A DNA stretch of 26,368 nt from CAZHBD01 sp964530555 (GTDB lineage: Bacteria > Patescibacteriota > Saccharimonadia > Saccharimonadales > AWTP1-31): assembly GCA_964530555.1 (NCBI GenBank), contig CAZHBD010000006.1:1-26368 (forward strand). The letters run 5' to 3'. Below the pieces are notes generated by a model that was given only the letters and a program-made list of their open reading frames with translations, was not told the DNA's origin and did no database searches. Position 1 is the first letter of the stretch; every line of letters starts with the position of its first letter. Position numbers and translations under genes: made by a program. This document shows, one piece after another, positions 13,505 through 20,620 of the stretch.

Positions 13505-13518
13505 GGGTTGAATATACC
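13489..13518 (+). promoter_or_regulatory. Promoter of the candidate RNA at 13523
   Basis: TTGCGA (13489-13494), 18-bp spacer, TATACC (13513-13518). The predicted start near 13525 coincides with the first hairpin of the candidate RNA. Confidence 0.4.
13511..13516 (-). promoter_or_regulatory. Extended -10 promoter for tRNA-Met leader
   Basis: Minus strand TATGGTATATT carries TGG directly before TATATT (13516-13511), an extended -10. Its distance to the conserved leader block is within one base of that in copy 1. No good -35. It overlaps the plus-strand promoter at 13489-13518. Confidence 0.45.
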
Positions 13519-13522
13519 ATAC

Positions 13523-13728
13523 TTGTATCTGTTATACCAGAGATTACGAGTACAACAGACTTACAAACGAGCAGTAAAAATTTTCATAGTTGCACGGCTA
13601 GGGTCTAAGTTACTCTTAACGTGCAAGCTTACGCTTAGCACCTTATCCGCACAAAGCCTCTGTTTGGCACTGAAGTCTGTAGAATGTTGGACTCAGTAAG
13701 TTCGCCAAAACAGAGGCTTTTCTTTTTG
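13523..13728 (+). ncRNA. Candidate structured non-coding RNA with intrinsic terminator
   Basis: About 205 nt between a promoter and a strong terminator, with no convincing coding frame. Three stems: TTGTATCTGTT (13523-13533) with AACAGA and TACAA (13554-13566, two-base bulge); TTGCACG (13590-13596) with CGTGCAA (13620-13626), extended by AGGGT/ACTCT inside; and a long terminal stem (13654-13668 with 13704-13719, one bulge) containing an inner ACTGA-GTC/GAC-TCAGT hairpin and followed by a T-rich run. Length is in the range of 6S RNA, but I see no proof of that fold. A 63-codon frame at 13508-13699 has poor composition and no ribosome site. Confidence 0.45.
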
Positions 13729-13858
13729 CATTGAAACGCTATTTAGCTTACATGGAGCGAACCGTAAAACATCACACTGCGCCTAGGTAAAAACCATTAC
13801 TGAGGTTGTGGGGCCTTAGCGCTACAGTGTAAGAGCCATTAATAAACAAGGAGGAACT

Positions 13859-14014
13859 ATGGCAGACAATGGAACCAGCAATCGCGGCTTCGCTAGCATG
13901 GACGAAGACAAGCAACGCGAAATCGCCAGCAAGGGCGGCAAAGCTAGTCCAGCCAACTTCAAGAATGACCGCGAGAAAGCTCGCCGCGCCGGACAAAAGG
14001 GCGGCAGCAAGTAG
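13859..14014 (+). CDS. KGG-motif stress protein, 51 aa
   Basis: A small hydrophilic protein (MADNGTSNRGFASMDEDKQR...) with the family pattern GFASMD-x-KQREIASKGGKAS followed by REKARRAGQKGGSK. It has two KGG repeats, as in the bacterial general-stress proteins of the KGG/Stress-induced repeat family; the repeats are probably intrinsically disordered. AAGGAGGAACT before the ATG is a near-ideal ribosome site, and a 14-bp perfect terminator follows. A TAGCGCTA palindrome at about 13818-13825 may mark an operator. It was missed by a length cutoff but is a sure gene. Confidence 0.93.
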   Translation: MADNGTSNRGFASMDEDKQREIASKGGKASPANFKNDREKARRAGQKGGSK

Positions 14015-14034
14015 CCTCACTTAGCGACTGAGCA

Positions 14035-14075
14035 AACCTAGAGGAGGCCATCCCGCCTCCTCTAGGTTATTCTTT
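14035..14075. terminator. Terminator after the KGG gene
   Basis: AACCTAGAGGAGGC (14035-14048) pairs perfectly with 14055-14068 across a six-base loop, then ATTCTTT. The minus-strand side overlaps the end of the Nudix gene and may stop that transcript too. Confidence 0.85.
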
Positions 14076-14610
14076 ACGTAAAATGTGTGGCAGGCACACG
14101 TTCCCAGTGAGCGAGACAGACCTCTAGGGCAAACAGAAAACTTCGACGCACGTTTTCAGGAATGCCGTCTTGTGGTATGGCGCGTAACTCGGCGGCGGTG
14201 AGCAATCGAACATCGGTGGATTCACCCTCGCCTGGTTCGTGCTGGGGATCTTGATCGGTCACAAATGCAAACCCGAGATCGGTATGGTAATGATTGAGCC
14301 CGTTGCCAAACGCATGGGTGTTGACTGTTAAGGGCTGCGGGTGCAATGTAGCGTCGCCAGCGTCTTTCAGGCGTTCTTTGGGTTGTAAGACATAAAGCTG
14401 ATCGAGGTTATAGCCTGCCTCCTCTCTGAGCTCATGAGCAATGGCTTGCCACGGTGTCTCGTCTAACTCTACGTGGCCACCAAATTGCAAATGCTTGTTG
14501 AGCTTCTTATGAATGTGCAATATTGCACGGGGTTCAGGGCCATCAGTACGAATAATAAACGCACTGGCTGTTTGGTCATGCTGCCCGGGTTTATTATGAA
14601 TATGGCTCAT
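14074..14610 (-). CDS. Nudix hydrolase
   Basis: A 178-residue Nudix protein. The Nudix box GHVELDETPWQAIAHELREE followed by AGY fits GX5EX7REUXEEXGU except that the conserved Arg is His; the three catalytic Glu that bind Mg are present. It would hydrolyse a nucleoside diphosphate linked to some moiety. The substrate cannot be told; the long region after the box with LNHYHTDLGFAF resembles NUDIX proteins acting on larger substrates. The start at ATG 14610 is set by a perfect leaderless promoter: TTGTGG, 17 bp, TATGAT, 7 nt. Upstream ATGs would extend it into the divergent promoter region. Confidence 0.9.
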   Translation of the reverse strand: MSHIHNKPGQHDQTASAFIIRTDGPEPRAILHIHKKLNKHLQFGGHVELDETPWQAIAHELREEAGYNLDQLYVLQPKERLKDAGDATLHPQPLTVNTHAFGNGLNHYHTDLGFAFVTDQDPQHEPGEGESTDVRLLTAAELRAIPQDGIPENVRRSFLFALEVCLAHWERVPATHFT

Positions 14611-14617
14611 CAATATC

Positions 14618-14646
14618 ATCATACATCTCGACATCAGTAGCCACAA
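14618..14646 (-). promoter_or_regulatory. Leaderless promoter of the Nudix gene
   Basis: Minus strand TTGTGG (14646-14641), 17-bp spacer, TATGAT (14623-14618), 7 nt to ATG 14610. It is interleaved with the plus-strand promoter at 14628-14656. Confidence 0.65.
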
Positions 14647-14656
14647 AGCGTATAGT
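14628..14656 (+). promoter_or_regulatory. Promoter of the gene at 14666
   Basis: TCGACA (14628-14633), 17-bp spacer, TATAGT (14651-14656), 9 nt to ATG 14666. It overlaps the divergent Nudix promoter almost completely, so the two cannot be occupied at once. Confidence 0.65.
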
Positions 14657-14665
14657 CTAAGTCCC

Positions 14666-15229
14666 ATGACCGCTTCGCCGCTCGAACTAGCCTTTCTAGA
14701 AGCTATTCATCCTCAAGAGGCGCGATATTTGGATCAGCTTGTCGACCAGCAACCTGGCAGTTTATGGCACGCTGAAGGATCGCGCATTTATGATGTAGCA
14801 ACACTGACGCCAGAAGGCTACTTGCTTGGTTTGCATCACTTACAGAAAACCATGACAGTCGTCAATAATGGTATAACCAGGCCAGAGCCGGTTCATCATC
14901 TCGTGTTACTCGCGGAGTCGGCTGAGAGTTCAAGAGGTCCGAAAGTCTATGAATCGGTGGGGCAGCTGGCTGACTCTGTACCGCTCACGACCGAGTCTGA
15001 CGAACTAGTCAAAGAGCTTGTGGCGGCAAACCTCAAGTTTGCGCTCGGGAGGATGGCTATGTTAGGTGAGGAAGAAATGATACGGCGGTTCGGTGGTCTA
15101 GATGCATATGTCGAGTATGTGTCGGATTTTTCAGAACAGCTCACGTTCTTCACATCGCTTATGGAGGCGCTCAGCACAGGCAAACTATTGCTGCATGACG
15201 GACGTATTGACCTGCAAATGCAAAATTGA
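14666..15229 (+). CDS. Hypothetical protein, 187 aa
   Basis: A soluble acidic protein starting MTASPLELAFLEAIHPQEAR. The first half has a strand pattern (SRIYDVATLTPEGYLLGLHHL), and the second half is mostly helical (ELVKELVAANLKFALGRMAMLGEEEMIRRFG, then SEQLTFFTSLMEAL). No catalytic motif or known family is recognised. It is transcribed divergently from the Nudix gene from interleaved promoters. Its last codons contain the -35 of the next gene's promoter. Confidence 0.75.
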   Translation: MTASPLELAFLEAIHPQEARYLDQLVDQQPGSLWHAEGSRIYDVATLTPEGYLLGLHHLQKTMTVVNNGITRPEPVHHLVLLAESAESSRGPKVYESVGQLADSVPLTTESDELVKELVAANLKFALGRMAMLGEEEMIRRFGGLDAYVEYVSDFSEQLTFFTSLMEALSTGKLLLHDGRIDLQMQN

Positions 15230-15255
15230 CCCAAGCGTAAGCTATATGGTTCAAT
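15226..15255 (+). promoter_or_regulatory. Leaderless promoter of the membrane-protein gene
   Basis: TTGACC (15226-15231) overlaps the TGA stop of the previous gene; 18-bp spacer; TTCAAT (15250-15255); 8 nt to ATG 15264. Confidence 0.45.
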
Positions 15256-15263
15256 GCTTGTAA

Positions 15264-15821
15264 ATGGCCAATAATTCTCAGCTTCATAGGACCTGGCTCC
15301 GAGCGGGCGCGCTTCGTCTGGCTCGGATTCATCTGCTTTTGTTTACGGTGTATGCCGTGATGGTTGGCGTTTTTGACTCGTCACATCTCATGACACCGGA
15401 TATCATTACACGCCGGGCGATATTAGTGACTTTGGCCGGGGTAGTAGCCAGTGTAACCTGGTTTGCGGCTCATAAAGAGCAGACCGAACCAATGTACTAC
15501 AAACGGCTTATCTATGGGCTGATCGTTCTGGACGTGATCTTTGCTGGTCTGAGCCTGTATACCGACCGTGGCGTTGCCAGTCGCGATGTGGCATTGTTCG
15601 CTCTACCGATCTTATCTGCAGCCGCACTGGTAAACCGAAGTGCAATTTATGGCGCTGCATTGCTGAGTACGGTCAGCTACTTCATCGCCAGCATGCGCTA
15701 CTACTATATGCATCCCAACGAAATGTATCACGTAGAGCTTTATGGTATGCTCGCCTTTCATAGCATAATATTCTTTGTTATTGCTGCCCTGGTCTGGGTG
15801 GTGGCCCGCGCGCGGAAGTAA
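15264..15821 (+). CDS. Integral membrane protein, 185 aa
   Basis: Five or six membrane helices at about 20-38, 52-70, 85-100, 110-128, 130-148 and 160-182, ending in a basic RARK. It resembles the stand-alone membrane part of some sensor kinases (multi-helix input domains) but has no output domain. Function unknown. The queA promoter lies directly after it, and queA starts 33 bp downstream. Confidence 0.75.
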   Translation: MANNSQLHRTWLRAGALRLARIHLLLFTVYAVMVGVFDSSHLMTPDIITRRAILVTLAGVVASVTWFAAHKEQTEPMYYKRLIYGLIVLDVIFAGLSLYTDRGVASRDVALFALPILSAAALVNRSAIYGAALLSTVSYFIASMRYYYMHPNEMYHVELYGMLAFHSIIFFVIAALVWVVARARK

Positions 15822-15840
15822 GCTCATTAGGCAAATCTGT

Positions 15841-15846
15841 TATACT
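15841..15846 (+). promoter_or_regulatory. -10 box of queA, leaderless
   Basis: TATACT followed by 8 nt and then ATG 15855. No ribosome site. The predicted start is within about 2 nt of the codon. Confidence 0.5.
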
Positions 15847-15854
15847 CACTGTTC

Positions 15855-16880
15855 ATGAAGTTGTCGGACTATACCTACGAGTTGCCCGAATCGGCCATTG
15901 CCCTGCACCCGCCCACCGAACGCGGAGCAAGTCGTCTGCTCGTACTCGACAAACAAACTGGCGCAGTTCAAGCTAGCATGTATCGTAATCTGGATGAGTT
16001 TTTACGACCGGGCGATGTCATGGTTATCAATAACACTCGTGTGCTACCAGCGCGACTACTGGCTAAAACCGAAACGGGTGCTGAGCGAGAACTCCTATTA
16101 CTAGAAAGGCACGGCAAAAATAGCGACCATCATTCGTCGTTGGTAATGTATCGACGCAAGATTCGTCCAGGACAAATCTTAAGAGTTGGCGATGCAGAGA
16201 TGCGGGTTGAGACGGTACACGAAAACGGCACGGCTGTGATTCGTAGCAATGATGACCTGTGGGAATTGGCTGAACGGGCAGGGCAGGTACCTTTGCCGCC
16301 CTATATGCACCGCGATGAAGAACCCGGCGACCGTGAGCGCTACCAGACCGTCTTCGCTAAAGAAAAGGGTTCCGTAGCCGCGCCGACAGCCAGCCTGAAT
16401 TTGACCAAAGAATTGCTACAGAAAATCCAGAGCAGGGGAGTAGAGATTGTCGAAATTACCCTTCATGTGGGAATCGGGACATTTATGCCAATACGGGTCG
16501 AAGATGTAACCAAGCACAAAATGCACGAGGAATATTTCGAGATCCCCGCATCAGCCGCATCGACAATTGTTCAAGCCAAAGAGCGGGGTGGGCGAGTGGT
16601 GGCCGTAGGGACAACGGTGACGCGCACCTTGGAGTATGCAGCGCAACAGATTAGGGAAGGTAAGCGGGAGATTTCGGGTGAGGCGGACATTTTCATTTAT
16701 CCGGGTTACCGATTTGAAATGGTAGATGCTATGGTGACCAACTTTCATGCGCCCCATTCGACGGTGCTAATGATGGCCGCGGCTTTTGCTGGCTGGGAGC
16801 ATCTCAAGGCAGCCTACGAGCACGCTTTGCGGGAAAACTACGCGTTCCTAAGCTACGGTGATAGTATGCTGATCCAATAA
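15855..16880 (+). CDS. queA: S-adenosylmethionine:tRNA ribosyltransferase-isomerase
   Basis: QueA transfers the ribosyl part of SAM to preQ1-modified tRNA to make epoxyqueuosine in tRNAs with GUN anticodons. At 341 aa it is full length. Family stretches: SDYTYELPESAIALHPP at the start, VINNTRVLPARLL, LPPYMHR, RYQTVFAKEKGSVAAPTA, HVGIGTFMPI, VGTTVTRTLE, TNFHAPHSTVLMM and the end YGDSMLI. The normally strict PTAGLHFT is PTASLNLT here, changing three positions. Tgt is encoded 2.5 kb downstream. No preQ1 synthesis gene (queC, D, E, F) is in view, so preQ1 may be taken up. Confidence 0.96.
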   Translation: MKLSDYTYELPESAIALHPPTERGASRLLVLDKQTGAVQASMYRNLDEFLRPGDVMVINNTRVLPARLLAKTETGAERELLLLERHGKNSDHHSSLVMYRRKIRPGQILRVGDAEMRVETVHENGTAVIRSNDDLWELAERAGQVPLPPYMHRDEEPGDRERYQTVFAKEKGSVAAPTASLNLTKELLQKIQSRGVEIVEITLHVGIGTFMPIRVEDVTKHKMHEEYFEIPASAASTIVQAKERGGRVVAVGTTVTRTLEYAAQQIREGKREISGEADIFIYPGYRFEMVDAMVTNFHAPHSTVLMMAAAFAGWEHLKAAYEHALRENYAFLSYGDSMLIQ

Positions 16881-16883
16881 AAA

Positions 16884-16910
16884 TAGCCCACGGCACCCGG
16901 GGCTACTTTT
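16884..16910 (+). terminator. Terminator of queA
   Basis: TAGCCC (16884-16889) and GGGCTA (16900-16905) with a ten-base loop, followed by CTTTT. Confidence 0.7.
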
Positions 16911-16925
16911 ATGATATACGGCTGT

Positions 16926-17507
16926 CTACTGTGGCAAGACGACCATATCGATGACGTGGATCACGCCGTTTTTAGCTTCGATATCTGCCTTGGTTACTTT
17001 ACTCATGTTGCCTTTAGCATCGGTCAGCATGACTTCCCCGTTAGCGATACTCACTTTGAGCTTAGCTCCTTGTACGGTAGTGATCTCTTGTCCGTCCTTC
17101 AGGTCTCCGCTCATGGCTTTGGCGGGAATTACGTGGTAGGTCAAGATGCTCTTGAGCTGCTCGACATTCTCGGGCTTCAGTAACGAGTCAAGTGTGCCAG
17201 CGGGCAGTTTGTTAAAAGCGTCGTTTGTCGGTGCGAATACGGTGAACGGACCATCGCCACTCAGCGTGTCAACTAAACCGGCTGCTTTAACAGCAGCTAC
17301 AAGGGTAGAGAACTGAGTGTCGCTGCTTGCGATCTCGACAATGTTCTTGGCCTCTTCTTTTTGTTGTGGTGTGCTTGTACTGGACTGGGAACTAGTTGTT
17401 GACTGCTTGTTATCGTCTTTGTTGCTGTCGCGAGTAGCGAGTACAATACCGCCACCCAGGAGGGCGAGCACTAGCACGCTCACTATTGCGATTTTTGATT
17501 TATCCAT
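16926..17507 (-). CDS. Membrane-anchored fasciclin (FAS1) domain protein
   Basis: A 193-residue protein. A membrane anchor at about 6-25 (IVSVLVLALLGGGIVLAT) is followed by a Ser/Thr/Gln-rich linker (about 28-50) and one FAS1 domain (about 53-192). FAS1 hallmarks FTVFAPTNDAFNKLP and YHVIPAKAMSGDL and the ending GVIHVIDMVVLP are present. There is no lipobox Cys, so anchoring is by the helix. FAS1 domains mediate adhesion. AAAGGAAGAG before the ATG is a good ribosome site. It is divergent from the OmpR-type two-component system across a repeat-rich region (17541-17628) that may let the regulator control both. Confidence 0.95.
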   Translation of the reverse strand: MDKSKIAIVSVLVLALLGGGIVLATRDSNKDDNKQSTTSSQSSTSTPQQKEEAKNIVEIASSDTQFSTLVAAVKAAGLVDTLSGDGPFTVFAPTNDAFNKLPAGTLDSLLKPENVEQLKSILTYHVIPAKAMSGDLKDGQEITTVQGAKLKVSIANGEVMLTDAKGNMSKVTKADIEAKNGVIHVIDMVVLPQ

Positions 17508-17542
17508 CTCTTCCTTTCTTGGGCAGAGCCCGTGATTAGTTG

Positions 17543-17628
17543 GTAAACACAGTGTAGATAACTGGCCGTTTACATATTGTTAATCGTTCGTAAACAAAGT
17601 GTATTTACAAGTTTACGGTTTCTTTACG
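17543..17628. promoter_or_regulatory. Cluster of GTAAAC/TTTAC repeats between fasciclin and regulator genes
   Basis: GTAAACACAGTGTA (17543-17556) recurs as GTAAACAAAGTGTA (17590-17603), 13 of 14 identical, 47 bp apart. TTTAC occurs at 17569, 17604, 17612 and 17623; the last two are TTTACG-N5-TTTACG, an 11-bp period typical of sites for OmpR/PhoB-type dimers, just upstream of the -10 of the regulator gene. Probable binding sites of that regulator. Confidence 0.55.
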
Positions 17629-17637
17629 ACTCCTTGG

Positions 17638-17643
17638 TACAAT
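17638..17643 (+). promoter_or_regulatory. -10 box of the response regulator gene, leaderless
   Basis: TACAAT followed by six bases, then ATG 17650, placing the predicted start on the A of the codon. The -35 position is weak and is occupied by the TTTACG repeats, as expected for an activated promoter. Confidence 0.55.
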
Positions 17644-17649
17644 CAGCAC

Positions 17650-18336
17650 ATGAGTGCGCGAGTGTTAGTGATCGAAGATAATAGCGGCATGCGTGAAGCA
17701 TTGACGCGTTTTTTGGCAGGCAATGGCTTTATCGTCGCCGCTTACGACTCCACAGAAGATGGTATCGACGCCGTTGACGAGCAGCGATTTGATATTGGGT
17801 TAATCGATATCAATTTGCCCGGAAAAAGCGGTTTTTTGATGATTGAGTATATTCGGGACAGCGGAGAGACGATGCCCCTGATAGCTATGACGGCTCGAGA
17901 CGGTCTGCAGGATAAGCTAAATGGCTTTGAGCTGGGTCTAACCGACTATATTGTGAAACCCTTCGAGCTCAAAGAGCTGCTTGCACGCATGCAAGCACAC
18001 CTTCGTAGCCGGCAGAAGGGGGCAGGGAAGTCTGAAGTTGTAACACCAAACTTTCGTCTTGATCCGGCGGCGTGGGAGTTTTACTCCCAAAACAAGCTAG
18101 TTGAACTCACCAACACCGAATTCCGGATGATGCAGGTCTTGATGATGCATAACAAAACCGTGGTGCGTGTTAATGATTTGATCGAGTTTGTCTGGGGTGA
18201 CGATCCTGATATCATTAACCCTCCAGTACGTATTCACATTGCTAATTTACGCAAGAAAATTGGCGACAAGAAGTTGGCTATCATCAAAACTATCCCAGGT
18301 ATTGGTTACCGATTTAACGACCCACCGAGCGAATGA
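17650..18336 (+). CDS. OmpR/PhoB-type response regulator
   Basis: A 228-residue DNA-binding response regulator. The receiver (1-120) has E9-D10, phosphoacceptor D53 in LIDINLPGKSG, T81 and K103 in IVKPFEL. The winged-helix output domain (about 130-225) has NTEFRMMQVLM, RVNDLIEFVWG and the family ending VRIHIANLRKKIG to GIGYRF. Longer upstream translation is possible, but ATG 17650 is set by the leaderless promoter and the normal receiver start. The cognate kinase starts one base after the stop. The adjacent TTTACG repeats are its likely operator. Confidence 0.95.
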   Translation: MSARVLVIEDNSGMREALTRFLAGNGFIVAAYDSTEDGIDAVDEQRFDIGLIDINLPGKSGFLMIEYIRDSGETMPLIAMTARDGLQDKLNGFELGLTDYIVKPFELKELLARMQAHLRSRQKGAGKSEVVTPNFRLDPAAWEFYSQNKLVELTNTEFRMMQVLMMHNKTVVRVNDLIEFVWGDDPDIINPPVRIHIANLRKKIGDKKLAIIKTIPGIGYRFNDPPSE

Positions 18337-18337
18337 C

Positions 18338-19360
18338 ATGAACCTTAAACTTAAGTCCATACAAACCACCTTCATTATCTCCATTGTGGCCCTCACGACC
18401 CTATCAGTTGTGGGGTTGGGTGCGATACTGTACGCCACCAATGCTATCGAGCTAAGACAAAATGTTTCGACAACTAAAATTCACGAGCTAACCCGTAATT
18501 ATCCAGCTGTCGAGGAGTATATTAACAGTCAGAAGCACGCCGAGCCTCACTTTATTAAACTTGCCAGCTTGGTAAAGTCCGACCAAAGCAACCTACTCGC
18601 TCGTGCGTTGATTTTCACTGGTGTCCCCACGCTTTTGATTAGTGGATTGTTAGCCTATGCACTAGCTCGCAAACTAGTGCGCCCGGTTGAAGAAACCTTC
18701 GCCGCACAAGAGCGGTTTTTGCAGGATGCTTCGCACGAGATGCGCAACCCATTAGCTGCGCTATATGCCGTTATTCAACAAGCGCAAACGTCTGAAAAAC
18801 CAGCGGATGTTAAACGGTCGTTAACAACACTGGAGCGCCAGGCGCGTCAGTTGGTTCGTTTGAACGAGGATCTGTTAATGCTGGAGCGCACCAAAACCAA
18901 TGCCCGGAAGGCTATCAAGCATAACATTTCTGAACTGACACTTGATGTTATTGATAGCGAGTACGCTCAGGCGGCCAGTAAAGGTCTGGAAATTCGAAGC
19001 AAAATCGAAACTGATGTGATGCTAACTATCGCCGATGCTGACTGGATATGTCTAGTGCGAAACTTAGTAGAAAACGCCATTAAGTACGCTGGTAAATCTA
19101 AGAAGATTGAGGTGCAGTTACGCACTGATCGCCAGCGAGTCCATCTGTCGGTGAAAGATTCGGGCATTGGGATCCCTGCGGAAGCGTTAGCACAAATAGG
19201 TGAGCGATTTTACCGTGCACCGAATGTTGGCCGCATTGAGGGCACCGGCATTGGAATGGCGATTGTGCGTCAGGTAGTGACAACCTATAACGGCTTTCTG
19301 CATATCGATAGCAAGCCTAATCGTGGTACTAAGGTGACTATCAGCTTTGCTGCTCGCTAA
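18338..19360 (+). CDS. Sensor histidine kinase
   Basis: A 340-residue kinase. Membrane segments at 10-32 and 89-110 flank a short (about 55-residue) outside loop, too small for a classic sensory domain. The HisKA has H133 in DASHEMRNPL; N-box NLVENAIKYAG (about 242-252); G1 DSGIGIP (274-280); G2 GTGIGMAIV (302-310). All catalytic parts are intact. It starts one base after the regulator's TGA, so the two are co-translated. A frame opening earlier (18188) lies within the regulator gene and is not the real start. Confidence 0.95.
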   Translation: MNLKLKSIQTTFIISIVALTTLSVVGLGAILYATNAIELRQNVSTTKIHELTRNYPAVEEYINSQKHAEPHFIKLASLVKSDQSNLLARALIFTGVPTLLISGLLAYALARKLVRPVEETFAAQERFLQDASHEMRNPLAALYAVIQQAQTSEKPADVKRSLTTLERQARQLVRLNEDLLMLERTKTNARKAIKHNISELTLDVIDSEYAQAASKGLEIRSKIETDVMLTIADADWICLVRNLVENAIKYAGKSKKIEVQLRTDRQRVHLSVKDSGIGIPAEALAQIGERFYRAPNVGRIEGTGIGMAIVRQVVTTYNGFLHIDSKPNRGTKVTISFAAR

Positions 19361-19367
19361 TCTTCCC

Positions 19368-19395
19368 TTGACTCCTTGCAGATTCTGACAATAAT
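19368..19395 (+). promoter_or_regulatory. Promoter of tgt, leaderless
   Basis: TTGACT (19368-19373), 16-bp spacer, AATAAT (19390-19395), then 7 nt to ATG 19403. Confidence 0.5.
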
Positions 19396-19402
19396 GGAGG
19401 CA

Positions 19403-20620
19403 ATGACGAAAAAGAACGATTTTGGATTTCGCATTACGCACACATTGCCAGGTACTATGGCTCGTGCTGGAGTTATCCATACACCTCACGGCGATATCCA
19501 GACACCCGCGTTCATTGTTGGCGGTACACAAGCGACAGTTAAGGCACTAACACCAGAACAGGTTAAGGACCTTGGTGGGCAGGCGGTTCTAGCCAATACC
19601 TATCACCTGATGCTGCGGCCTGGGGCAGAGTTGGTGAAACGAGCAGGCGGACTAGGTCAGTTTATGCATTGGGATGGTCCAACCTACACTGACAGCGGCG
19701 GCTTCCAAGTATTTAGTTTGGGTATGGCCTATAAAAAAGGGATTGATGCCACGTCGCACAGTACGAAAGGTGATGCCGAGCAGGCTATTCACACCAGCAC
19801 GCAGTTGGCCAAAGTTGATGACGACGGTGTCAGCTTTCGTTCACATTTAGACGGTACAAAACTGCGTATGACCCCAGAACTCAGCATGCAATTGCAGTGG
19901 CAAATTGGTGCTGATATTCACATGGCTTTTGATGAACTTACGTCGCCTTTGGCCGATAAGCAGTATGTCCGTCGAGCCATGGAGCGGACTCACGCATGGG
20001 CCGAACGCTGCGTTATCGAGCACAACAAAAAGTGGGCCGAACATGAAAAGGTGGGCAGGCCATATCAGTCATTGTGGGCTGTAGTGCAAGGTGCGCGTGA
20101 TGAAGAACTGCGACGTGAGTCGGCGCGCTTTCTAAGCTCCTTGGATGTTGATGGATTTGGGATTGGTGGGGTATTTGAGCCAGGCGAAATCCCTGATGTA
20201 GTGCGCTGGGTTAATGAAGAATTGCCCGAAGATAAACCCCGACATTTGCTGGGCATTGGTAGCGCGATCAGTGATTTATTCCTCGGGATCGAATATGGTA
20301 TTGATACCTTTGATTGCGTGGCGTTTACCCGCCAAGCCCGTAACGGTAGCATGTATACGCTCGAAGGGCGAATCAATATCAAAAATCAACAATTTAAGAA
20401 CGACTTCACCCCACTGGATCAGAACTGCAAGTGCTATACCTGCAGTAATTACACTCGCGCGTATCTTAACCACTTGTTCAAGGCCGGAGAAATGTTGGCT
20501 GCTACGCTGGCATCGATTCATAATGAATATTTTGCCGTTCAGACCGTGGAAACGATACGCCTGTCAATCATCGATGGTTCATATGAGCAACTCAAGTCTC
20601 GCTACGTGCGATATTTCTAA
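19403..20620 (+). CDS. tgt: tRNA-guanine transglycosylase
   Basis: Exchanges guanine 34 for preQ1 in GUN-anticodon tRNAs. A 405-residue protein with D97 in TDSGGFQ, nucleophile D304 in FDCVAFTR and zinc ligands C342, C344, C347 and H373. Two differences from ordinary bacterial enzymes stand out: an insertion of about 25-30 residues after FSLG (about 108-138), and GIGGVFEPGE where GLAVGE is usual in the base-binding loop. ATG 19403 fits the leaderless promoter; an ATG at 19394 and a TTG at 19376 are alternatives. Together with queA it forms a queuosine module without the precursor genes. Its 3' end overlaps the convergent gene by 29 bp. Confidence 0.96.
   Translation: MTKKNDFGFRITHTLPGTMARAGVIHTPHGDIQTPAFIVGGTQATVKALTPEQVKDLGGQAVLANTYHLMLRPGAELVKRAGGLGQFMHWDGPTYTDSGGFQVFSLGMAYKKGIDATSHSTKGDAEQAIHTSTQLAKVDDDGVSFRSHLDGTKLRMTPELSMQLQWQIGADIHMAFDELTSPLADKQYVRRAMERTHAWAERCVIEHNKKWAEHEKVGRPYQSLWAVVQGARDEELRRESARFLSSLDVDGFGIGGVFEPGEIPDVVRWVNEELPEDKPRHLLGIGSAISDLFLGIEYGIDTFDCVAFTRQARNGSMYTLEGRINIKNQQFKNDFTPLDQNCKCYTCSNYTRAYLNHLFKAGEMLAATLASIHNEYFAVQTVETIRLSIIDGSYEQLKSRYVRYF

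Noticed and set aside
13508..13699. A 63-codon plus-strand ORF
   Set aside because: No ribosome site, its Leu/Arg/Ser-rich composition is unlike its neighbours, and it is interrupted by strong RNA stems leading to a terminator.
18188..18337. Earlier start for the second histidine kinase (50 extra residues)
   Set aside because: The extension overlaps the DNA-binding domain of the response regulator in another frame and lacks family similarity; ATG 18338 one base after the stop is the normal arrangement.
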